64,000 bases of DNA, from contig JAHQIY010000007.1 in the NCBI GenBank assembly GCA_019054805.1, positions 191,501 to 255,500 of the forward strand. The letters are read 5' to 3'. Below the pieces are notes generated by a model. The model was not told where the DNA came from. It saw nothing but the letters and a program-made list of their open reading frames with translations, and ran no database searches. The stretch is from Brachionus manjavacas. Its lineage: Eukaryota > Rotifera > Eurotatoria > Ploima > Brachionidae. The position numbers were made by a program, and so were the translations under genes. Positions 41,590-50,410 of the stretch are shown here, piece by piece; the first letter of the stretch is position 1; each line of letters opens with the position of its first letter.

Positions 41590-42504
41590 ATGATGCATGG
41601 CGTCCCTAACCTAGACGACGCAGCGGTCAAACTTCGGGAAGAACTTGATCAGTTCGAGGATTTGTTCGGAGAAATTCAATGGGTCAGAATGGGTCAGAAC
41701 CTAAGATTTCATAGGACCAACTACGCGTTTGTGAGATACAGAGATTCGTCAGTTCACCCTCAAGTGGTTAGACATTTCAATGATCAGGGAATCCCGCACA
41801 CAAACATCTGGTTCGAAATTAATCCGAGGCCCACCGAAGCACATCATGTGTTACAAAACGTACCCGCAACCCCTAGAGTGGCGAGACAGCTTGCCGAAGT
41901 GGATAGGATCCGTGAGGAACTTGAGACTCAACGCCAACAAGTACAACGACCGCAAGCACAACTGGAAAAACAAATAGAACAGCAGCAACAACAACTAGAA
42001 CAGCAGCAACAACAACTAGAAGAGCAACAGCAACAACTAGTAGAGCTCCGACAACAACTTGTAGAGTCAAATAGACAAAACACCGTCTTACAAGACCAAT
42101 TATCCAACTCAAACAACTTGGTGAACGATCTATTGAACACCGAACAACGGACTGTTCGAAACCGAATCGAGTTTGTTCAACCGCCTAGGTCGCCAAGTCC
42201 AAGAGCGAGGCACAACCGGGATCCACTTGGAGCTCGGAGACCTCTCTGGCAACAGCAAGCACCTCAGAGGGTGGAGAGACAACTCGATACTCCACCAATA
42301 ACCAGAGCACATGGAATCAATGGTGGCCCGTGTCCAATTTGTTTAGAACAGTTTGAAAACTGTAATTCAATTGATGAAACGGTTTGTGGCCATCGAGCAT
42401 GTGAAAATTGCATGTACCAGAACGTACGACATGGCAATCGAAACTGTCCACTTTGTCGCAGATCATTGGGACAGGTCCCATATCGTCTTATTAACGAGCA
42501 ATAA
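41590..42504 (+). CDS. Accessory ORF of the LTR element: RRM-like, Q-rich coiled coil, RING finger
   Basis: A 304-codon ORF in the position where some related elements carry env, but it has no signal peptide or membrane segment. Residues about 5-80 resemble an RNA-recognition motif (VPNL as RNP2-like, FGEIQWVRM, NYAFVRYRD as RNP1-like, FNDQGI). Residues about 105-165 are Gln/Glu/Leu repeats expected to form a coiled coil. The C-terminus is a C3HC4 RING: CPICLEQF, then CGHRACENC and CPLCRRSLG. RING domains of this type usually act as E3 ubiquitin ligases. A role in handling element RNA or blocking host defence is only inference. Its length and clean frame suggest selection until recently. Domain shuffling from a host gene is plausible. 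Confidence 0.85.
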   Translation: MMHGVPNLDDAAVKLREELDQFEDLFGEIQWVRMGQNLRFHRTNYAFVRYRDSSVHPQVVRHFNDQGIPHTNIWFEINPRPTEAHHVLQNVPATPRVARQLAEVDRIREELETQRQQVQRPQAQLEKQIEQQQQQLEQQQQQLEEQQQQLVELRQQLVESNRQNTVLQDQLSNSNNLVNDLLNTEQRTVRNRIEFVQPPRSPSPRARHNRDPLGARRPLWQQQAPQRVERQLDTPPITRAHGINGGPCPICLEQFENCNSIDETVCGHRACENCMYQNVRHGNRNCPLCRRSLGQVPYRLINEQ

Positions 42505-42639
42505 TATTAATGTTAAACAACTAACTTGTTATTTTTTGTTGTTTGTTTGTTTGTTTTTTTTTTTTTTTTTTTTGTTAGCTTAGTGGTTAAGTAGTAGTTT
42601 TTTTAGAGCCTAATTGCCTCATAGTTTAGGGGGGAGGTG

Positions 42640-42857
42640 TGTTAAGACCCGTGTCTTGACATCACTCTTTTCTTCTCTCTAGACCTCTTATAAATGTTAA
42701 GTTTAACTGCAGCTTAAGCACATGTACTAACCACTATATATATCACTAACTACTTGTTATAACTTTGGATTCCATTTAATAAACTATTTACTAAATTAAA
42801 TTGTTTTGTTTATTTCTTGGCTTAAATCCCTAAAGTCCAGATCATTGAGACTTTACA
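42640..42857 (+). repeat. Right LTR
   Basis: 218 bp, the same by eye as 35810-36027. It is preceded by the purine-rich tract AGGGGGGAGGTG, the expected polypurine primer site for plus-strand synthesis, and followed by GTAT. Confidence 0.95.
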
Positions 42858-42953
42858 GTATATTTATTAACAGTTCTTCTTTGGTGAACCTAATCCGCAC
42901 AAGCACAGGCAATTGTTGATTATCTTTCGCCTTCCAGAGATAGCAAATCAAAT
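42858..42953 (-). pseudogene. Coding-looking exon piece, 5' half, split by the LTR element
   Basis: After an acceptor at 42955-42954, the minus strand reads LICYLWKAKDNQQLPVLVRI and RFTKEELLINI up to the LTR junction. It is open in the same frame as the piece at 35809-35728. A possible preceding exon (about 43062-43022, between TTTTACAG and GTAAGT) also keeps phase, but that stretch overlaps the CACTA-like relic, so it may be chance. Family not recognised. Confidence 0.45.
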
Positions 42954-43014
42954 CTAAAATGCATCTTTAAAAAAAATATTTTTTTAGTAAAAAAAAAAGA
43001 AAAAAGTAGTTTTT

Positions 43015-43340
43015 GGAAAACTTACATTGCGCTAGTTCACAACTGCTGATGATTAGGCTTAATATTCTGTAAAATGTAAACAACTAAGCTTATGAATTGG
43101 TCCTTAACGTAAAACTTTATCAGGTAAATGCAAATGAGCGTGTAAATTAAACAGCATCGTTTAACGTCCATACAATTATTCAAATCTTCGAACAAAATGA
43201 TTAATTAGAATTTTAGCATCGTTGATATCTTCTTCGACAATAGTTTTCTAAGTTAAAATTCTCATGAAAGTTGAATAAATATAGAAGTGAGTAAAATAAT
43301 TATCAGCTACTGTTCCATCAAAACAATAAACAAATTACTC
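43015..43340 (-). mobile_element. CACTA/EnSpm-like transposase relic
   Basis: Minus-strand frames read VEEDINDAKILINHFVRRFE, then LYG, MLFNLHAHLHLPDKVL and GPIHKLSCLHF. I associate the pattern FV..FE.LYG....N.H...HL.D.V...GPL with proteins of animal CACTA/EnSpm-like transposons. Stops separate the pieces. It is a short, old remnant. Confidence 0.5.
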
Positions 43341-43639
43341 AAAATTTGCATAAAATCTGGGATAAAATTTCATTTATAAGTTTTTTCTGTAATTTCAATA
43401 ATTAAATAATTAAAATGAAAATTCAAAAATCTAAAAATTACAGAGGAATATTCAATGGAATTTTTTTATCATCAGTAAAATTGTGATTATTTTTTTGTTT
43501 TATTTTAAACATATTAACAGTTAAATTAAGTAGGTAAAATGGAATTTAAAAGGGATATATTTAAAAATAAATTTCCATGTGATACAAGTTTACAAAGTTG
43601 AGGCTTGATGAAGATGAGAAGAAATAGTTTGGTATTAAT

Positions 43640-43770
43640 TACATATTGTAGTCGGATATTCGATTAATCTTGATTTGAAACCCTTCATGTACTCCTCTAC
43701 CAGTCTGATTACTAACGGAACAGAATTGCTCAGTCTTACTCCAACAAATCTTTCGCACAACTCAAAAAGT
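43640..43770 (-). repeat. Second, diverged copy of the zinc-knuckle ORF C-terminus
   Basis: The minus strand reads RLFELCERFVGVRLSNSVPL then VIRLVEEYMKG, clearly homologous to ELSERYVKAGLSHSVPLVIR LVED at 29390-29510. The nucleotide similarity extends into the following bases. This shows the older zinc-knuckle ORF belongs to a dispersed family. Confidence 0.5.
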
Positions 43771-43899
43771 CGGGAATAAGACCAATAATGAATTGTATTG
43801 ACCATCCGACTACAACACTTTGTTTTTGATAGTTTTTATCTTACAACCCTCAAAAACAAAGTTTTTATTGTTTATTTTTTATCTTATAGTTTAAGAATA

Positions 43900-44900
43900 A
43901 GTGTAATACTATTATCAAAGACTCACAGGAATTGCTACAACTTTGCGAAAATAAGAGTTTTAGAACCAATAAATTACACCTCTACTCCTGTGATTTTGAG
44001 TCTTTTTATTCAAATATCAAACCGAATAATGCAATTGATTTAATAAGTGAATTTATTTTAAAAGAAAATTTCTTTAATGAAAATCATGATATAAATGTTA
44101 TAGCATTTCAAGAACTACTTTCTTTGATTTTTAAAAATTGAATTTTTAAGTTTAATAATGACTTACAAATACTAGGTTTACCAATGGGCTGTAAATGTGG
44201 CCCTGTAGTAGCAAACATTTACTTGTTTATTTTGAAAAAAAATTGGGTCTCTCTAAATAGTTCAATATTTTATAAAAGATTTATTGATGATATATTTATA
44301 GCTTCAATTTTTGAAATTGATTTAGAAGATTTAAAAATAAAAAAATTAAAATTTAAAATTAAATATTGTCAAAGATAATATAGTGAACTTTTTAGATCTC
44401 AAAATTAAATATGAACCAATTTTAAAGAAAATAATTTTTGATCTTATATTAAGCCAACGAATCCATGCAGTTACCTAATGCCGATTCCTAATCATCCAAG
44501 TTATATTTTTGATTATATTCCTACTTCTCTTTTTATTAGAATAAGAAGGATTTGTTCATTTTATATTGATTACTTATATTAGGAATTTAATTTTGAATTT
44601 AGTAAAACAAGGTTATGATTTCAATAAAGTTTTAGGAATTAGTCGATCTATAGGAAATAAAAAAAGAAACGAGCTACTACCTTATAAAAATAGAATAAAT
44701 TAAAAAAAAACATCGATCTAAAATTTTTCATTAATTATGACTCAAATTTAAATGATTTAACCACAATTTTAAAAAACTACAAATTAAATTAAATTAAAGA
44801 TAGTAAATTTTTAATTGTTAATAAGTTGGGTAAAAATTTAGGTTCTCATTTAATTTTGAATTTTAAACTAAACAACCATATTAAATTTTCAATAATAAGT
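43900..44900 (+). mobile_element. Penelope-like (or related) reverse-transcriptase relic
   Basis: The readable RT blocks are LYSCDFESFYSNIKPNNAI, LPMGCKCGPVVANIYLF and FYKRFIDDIF, then NHPSYIFDYIPTSLFIRIRR and ICS. A DDIF catalytic box and the HPSYI...RIRR segment recall Penelope-like elements. The copy is old and broken in several places. No GIY-YIG endonuclease was recognised. Confidence 0.5.
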
Positions 44901-45230
44901 GTAATTTTAGGTATGTATCGAACTGCTGAGTTTTGATTAGCCTAAATTCTTTTAATGTTTGATTCTGAAAAAAAGTTGAGACAGGTAAATGAATAGTCTA
45001 AAACTGAGCCTATTAATGATTTGTAGAGACTACCTAATGTATAAGTATTTAAGCCGCATTTTTTGTTTGACAATATTTTAATTAAATTTAACTTTGAGTT
45101 TCAGCGTTCTTTTATATCTTCAACCATAGGGTTGAAGGTTAATTTTGAGTCAAACTTAATGCCTAGAAATTTAAAATTTTTTTGAGTTTATTACCATATA
45201 TCTCCAAGTTATAATTTGGATTTTCCTAAG
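44870..45230 (-). mobile_element. Jockey-like LINE RT C-terminal relic
   Basis: The minus strand reads GIKFDSKLTFNPMVEDIKER, then TLGSLYKSLIGSVLDYSF and ANQNSAVRYIPKI. These match the region after the RT domain in jockey-type ORF2. It abuts the copied receptor fragment and contains several stops. Confidence 0.6.
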
Positions 45231-45236
45231 CCCTAA

Positions 45237-45391
45237 GCCCAGAAGCGGGATAACAAGAGAAGTGGGAGGTATAAGTTCAATTAACAGCAAGAAGAAAACT
45301 AGCAAAGCGACCAGAATTGATATACCCAAAGTAAGCTTTTCGCCACTATCACTTGGCAAGTAGAATACCAACACTGATAAAAATGAAATAT
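45237..45391 (-). pseudogene. 155-bp near-identical copy of the receptor's M1-M2 coding region
   Basis: The sequence matches 47000-47154 of the acetylcholine receptor exon with two differences in 155 and no gaps noticed, in the same orientation. It codes the end of M1 and M2 ([18 protein letters not shown]). Both junctions are abrupt inside coding sequence and there is no intron border or poly-A, so it is neither a processed copy nor an exon. It cannot be a working gene. Confidence 0.9.
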
Positions 45392-45770
45392 GAAAAACTT
45401 AGACCAACATAGTATGTTAACTATCTGGGATTCCAGATCTCCAAAGATGGCTTGAAAGCTGACGCATATAAACACAAGCAATTTCCAAACTTTATGCTAT
45501 AAAACAAAGGACCAAATTACTTGGCATGATAATTGAGAGGAGAGCTTGAAAATGGAGAAATTATTGCCAAAGAACTCCATTAGCAAAGACAGAGTCCAGT
45601 CGTCATAATAAAAGTCAACAACCATGGGATTTGGTTTGTATTGACCTCACCGGTCCGTTGAAGCTGAAGAGTACCAAGTTGGTGACCTTGTCTTGTTAGT
45701 AAATTCATAAAAGACAGTTAGACAAATTATAAATTTAATACTAAATTTCTAGGTGAGAAAAATCACGTCT
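45392..45770 (+). mobile_element. Mosaic of retroelement relics (LINE/gypsy-like)
   Basis: The first part reads NYLGFQISKDGLKADAYKHK, like a post-RT segment. From about 45605, KSQQPWDLVCIDLTGPLK and YQVGDLVLL resemble the start and end of a Ty3/gypsy integrase core. The fragments are short and broken. Confidence 0.45.
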
Positions 45771-46362
45771 CAAGGTTTTTAAAGTTTATTTTACGTATCG
45801 ATTAAATAAATTAATAGGATTATTCAAAATTAATACATTTTCTATTATCTTTTTTTAGATAGAGTAAAATACAATGGTTTAATTCAAACAAGTTAAGAAA
45901 ATAAATTTTATTCAAAAATGGTTAAAATAAATAGAACAATTAAGCAATACTATCCTGTTTAATTTTTTTTATATTCTTTGGTTTAACAATAAATTAAATA
46001 AATTTTTTTTTGATAAATTTATCATCGGGAAAAAAATTACTTCTTTGTTGGAAAAAATTAATTTCTTTTTTATAATTTTCCAAATGTTTTTAAATAGGTT
46101 TTGTTAAAATAATTTTTAATCAGTTTTAAAATATATAAAATTAACTTTCGAAGATTTGTTTATTTTTTAAGTTTTCCAAGTAGTAAAATCAAGTGTTGAG
46201 TTTAAGAGTTCATTGTGAATGTAAAAATAGAAACACACTCACACTTAACACTTGAATTTCTATAAGTGTGAGAGTATGCTTTGAAAATTTCTTTTAAATA
46301 AATAATTTTATTTAAATAAATTCGAAAATAATAAAATATTTTATAAAAAAATTTAAATTTTT
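45771..46362. other. AT-rich spacer downstream of the receptor gene
   Basis: Nothing coding was found. An inverted repeat AAGTGTTGAGTTTAAGAGTT/CACTTAACACTTGAATTTC-like pair near 46190-46260 could fold. It would include the 3' UTR of the receptor gene. Confidence 0.4.
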
Positions 46363-49300
46363 TTAATTTTTATCATTCTGATATTTTCTTAATTCTTCTC
46401 GAGTATCATAAATTGAGGGGGCTTGGAGCAATATTCCAAATGTTCCAATCAAGCAAGCGGCAGTAAATATCCACAGTAATAACCGATCAATAACCATCGA
46501 AATATATTTCCAATCATCGATTTCCTAATTTTTTTCAAAATTACCAATTCAATATTTTTAAGAAAAAGTTTACCTTTCTTTCACTGCTTTCTTTTTTCAT
46601 TTGTTTATCAATGTATCTAATTCCATTAAGAGCATCAGTCACTTTTTTCGGATAAATTGTTTTATTATTAAGACCTGAATCAAGACTTTTTACAGACTCG
46701 GACTTTTGTCTACTGAAATTTCTGTCCAATTCTGAAAATTTATCTTCGACACAGCTGCCAGCTAAACCATTTGAATTTAAGCATGGCACAAGCTTTTTAA
46801 ATTTCATTCCTTCATCAAAATTATTATCAACCATGTCGGGACGCTCGATCATTAGCAATTTGGGCAGAATTTCAATAAAAAGCCGCTTCATCCAAAAAGG
46901 CATTTTGTGGGTATTTGGCTTTCGATGGTGCAGATTGAGTATGAATATTGTTAAGAGAATACTGAGATTTACTAGAATAAGTGTGAAAAGCAAGTACTTG
47001 CCCAGAAGCGGAATAACAAGAGAAGTGGGAGGTATAAGTTCAATTAACAGCAAGTAGAAAACTAGCAAAGCGACCAGAATTGATATACCCAAAGTAAGCT
47101 TTTCGCCACTATCACTTGGCAAGTAGAATACCAACACTGATAAAAATGAAATATTAACACATGGAATTATTAAATTCACAGTGTAGAATAGCGTTTTTCG
47201 TCTAATTGTTATGTTAAAATAAATATCATAATACGGCTCTACACAGCAGTCATAATATTTTATATTCTTTTGAGCAGGAATTGAAAGAACGTCCCATTCA
47301 ACACTTTGGTAAAAATCCGACATGTCTATACCAGTTTCAACTGTGTACAATTTAGTTGAGATTCCACCTTTTCGGATCACTGGATTCAGTTCTGGAATAG
47401 AGTTGTTTCTGTTAATGTGCTCTAAATTAATTAGATTTCCATCAAAAGTCCATGTTCCGAATTTCATGTAGCAATCTTGAATATCAAAAGGATAATATTC
47501 GATATTAATGGCACAATAGCTTTTATAGATCATTGGCGGCTCCCAAATGATTTTTCCATCATAGTTTATGGTAGCTTTGGTCTTGGTAGTTATTTGATAA
47601 TCACCGTCGGCACTAGGAATAAGTTTTAGGAAATATTTTTGCAAACTGATTTTGGAATTTTACTTGTTATACCTTTTAAATAAGAGTTATAAATTGAGTA
47701 TTTAAACAACGCTAAAGACTTACAGCACAACGTCTGGCAACCAAATATTTGAGCTAGGCACATTAATTTTTCTTGTATTTCCATAATATTCTGGATTCCA
47801 AGTTAATTTTTGATCATACCATTCCTTTAGAAATAAAAATAAAATATAAATTATTATTTAATTCAAAAAAAGTGTTGATTAAAAGAATAAGTTTAAAAAA
47901 GTTATATTGCAATGAAAAGAAAATTTGATAATTTTTTTTGGCAAAAATTTTTCAATAAACCTAAGGTATAAAAAAGCCCTAGAAAAAATTCAAACAGGGT
48001 AAATTCAAAATGTCTCTTTGAATAAATTTAAATCTTTTGATGTTTTTTCCTGTAATTGAAATATCCTTAATATACTTTTTTATTTTCTGTAGACATTTTG
48101 AGAGCATATTTTCTTGAATCTTTAACCAAACAAAGTTCAATGCTTGCTTTGATTGTTTTTTTTTCGATTTTGTTTTTTAATTTAAACTAAGAAAATAAAG
48201 CGTTAATCACTGATTTAATCACTTATTTCGTATTTATATTCGAAAATTTTTAAATTTTAAAAACTTAAAATTCAATTCGTCTGAAAATTATTCTTTATTT
48301 CAAAACCTCACAAATTTAATATTGAAAATAACATTTTAAATTTTTTAAAATTTTTAAATATTAATTATTTTTGGAAAAATCTTGGTTCAACTGAGACTTG
48401 TCAGCGATGGGAATCCACAGAGACATTAAGAATAGACTTGCTAAAGCAAAGAGTGCTTTGCTAGACTCCGATCAGCATGAAAATCAACTAGCTTCAGCAA
48501 GAAAACAAAACTCAAACTGTACAGCACTGCAGTAAAAGCAACACTGATGTATGGTAGCGAATTTTGGGGGATGTGTGAATATGTCAGGAAAAGTCTGAAC
48601 ACTTTCCACACTGCAAGCTTGCGGAGGATCCTCGGGATACACTGGCCTGAGACATTGTCAAATGCTGACTTAAAGACAAGAACAAATTCTGAACCATTAA
48701 GCCATTACAAGTTTAATAAAAGACTACGATTGGGATGGCATGTACTTAGAATGAATGAAACACAGATACCAAAAAGATCCCTTCAATGGACACCTCAAGG
48801 ATGACGTAAGATAGGACGACCAGCAGTAACATGGAAGTTAATCACGAAAGAGCTCATCGAAATAGGAATGACTCTAGGAGAAAAAATTGTTAAGGCCAAA
48901 TATCGACTTGAGTGGAAATCAAAAGTAATGGTCCTATGTTCCACAAGGAGTGAATAAGAAAAAAAACTAAGACTTAACAATGTTAAAGAAATTTAAGTTC
49001 AATTTAATTTAATCTTTGCAAAATTGCAAAGATTTTGCAAAATTGTAAAGTTTTAAAAGAAATAGATTGAGGAATAGAAAAGAAAAATAATTTGATCAAG
49101 TCAATTAGAAGTTAATATTTTATAAGCTAGGATTTTTAAGCAAAATAATTAATTTAGATTCATAAAAGAAACTTACGTGTCTCAGCCAAACATTGGTTGT
49201 CATTATTTGATTTCGTTCATCCTAAAAAAATTTTTAAATATTTAAAAAAATAACATATATAACATTCAAAAACAACTTTTTTTTTTGTTTATTTTTCAAA

Positions 49301-50410
49301 ATTTAATTCATTTTAAAAACTGAAATTCTTTTTAAATAATGAATTTTTTATTAACAACCAAGGACATAATAAAAATAGTAATCTTCAAGCATATTTAATT
49401 AACTTAAAATAATTCACATAATCCTTGATATCCAAAAGCCGAGTCTTAAGAACTCAGATCATGTTTTATCTTATCCATAAATTAATTAGCTAAATAGCTG
49501 GCCTAATTAAATAAGAAAGTAGTGTGAAAGGTCTTCAGTGATGAATATCAATCTAAAATTAATGCAGATAAATTTCTCTAAATCCAATAAAAATATTTAT
49601 TAACTTATGAAATCAAATGTTGGATTATGAATCTAGATGGTTGTACCATTCATCGAAAATTGTACCATTCATTGATTGTTTTCTTTAAAGAGTCAAAAAT
49701 TTTGGGTTTAAAAAAACAATGCCTATGAGCCTCAAAAAAATTATAAAATTCTTAAGTATTTTTTTATGTTTTGAATTTTTTTAATCAATCAAAATTTAAA
49801 AATTAAAATTGAATTCTAAATTTTCGTTTAGTAAACTATCATAATAGATTAACTTTGAAAAATTGATTTTATCTTTAATTTAATGACTCTTTAAGAGTAA
49901 ACTTATACATTTATTAATTATTTTTAAACAAATTTTTTGAATTTATAAATTTAACTTTGATAAAATGAAAGAAATGTATTCTAAATTAAAACTTACTTGG
50001 TAACAAGCTAAAATTTACCTACAATAATAAATTTTAATAAATTTAATACCCGATTTTCTAGAATTTTTTTCTTTGTTAATGTCCAAAAAATGAGACCATG
50101 ATAAAAAAAACAAATTGTATCTAGACCTGTGATAGGTTTGAGTACTTAATTTTTTGAAAGTGAAAGTTATCAGTGACTTTTAAGTAAGTTAAATAGAAAT
50201 TAATTTGCAATTTTATCAAGTTGTTTCTTTAGAGTAAAATTTATTTTCCAAAAGGTTTTAAACTAACAATATCAGCGATTTGGGACAACTTTAGGCCAAT
50301 GCTGAGTCGAATGGTTTGCGATGGGTCTGCAACTGGTCGAACCACTGGATCATACGAACTAAACAAGTCATCTAGAAGGCGCTTAGCATCTTCGTTTGCA
50401 TTGACAAAGA
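46363..50410 (-). CDS. Nicotinic acetylcholine receptor alpha-type subunit
   Basis: Five exons join in phase: 50410-50268, 49221-49177, 47824-47724, 47612-46574 and 46524-46363, giving about 495 residues without the signal-peptide exon. The first exon begins mid-codon, so an upstream exon exists but was not found. The ligand domain shows [31 protein letters not shown] and [15 protein letters not shown], with the Cys-loop [15 protein letters not shown]. The vicinal pair in [13 protein letters not shown] marks an alpha (acetylcholine-binding) subunit. M1-M3 follow, with GEK before M2, which predicts a cation-selective pore. Next are [18 protein letters not shown], a cytoplasmic loop of about 100 residues and M4 ([20 protein letters not shown]). 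It acts as a pentameric channel in the plasma membrane. The exon entry before ADGDYQ lacks the common YNS residues, a small shortening. Confidence 0.92.
48395..48960 (+). mobile_element. RTE-like LINE ORF2 C-terminal relic in a receptor intron
   Basis: The frame reads [20 protein letters not shown], then [20 protein letters not shown] and [20 protein letters not shown], then [20 protein letters not shown] and a short tail. This is the typical end of RTE-like ORF2 proteins. One stop splits the tail and the upstream part has frame breaks. The receptor gene reads on the opposite strand around it. Confidence 0.75.

Larger units (their letters stand above)
35810..42857 (+). mobile_element. Ty3/gypsy LTR retrotransposon, very young, with extra RING ORF
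   Basis: A 7.05-kb element bounded by 218-bp LTRs that are identical by eye, starting TG and ending CA, with GTAT on both sides as a 4-bp target duplication. Just inside the left LTR, TTTGGTGCCCAAAGG is the likely primer-binding site. The order is gag with a zinc knuckle, protease, RT, RNase H, integrase, then an additional RRM-like/RING ORF before the right LTR. This order of domains marks the Ty3/gypsy group. Identical LTRs imply recent insertion. It looks nearly whole, with about two interruptions in the gag-pol region by eye. Confidence 0.95.

Noticed and set aside
41873-42312. Antisense frames rich in Cys, Val or Leu opposite the RING ORF
   Set aside because: They are shadows of the CAG/CAA-rich coiled-coil coding sequence on the plus strand.
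45171-45374. A second acetylcholine receptor gene suggested by a minus-strand frame coding M1-M2
   Set aside because: It matches the real receptor exon over 155 bp only, with abrupt ends and no other receptor parts. It is a copied fragment.
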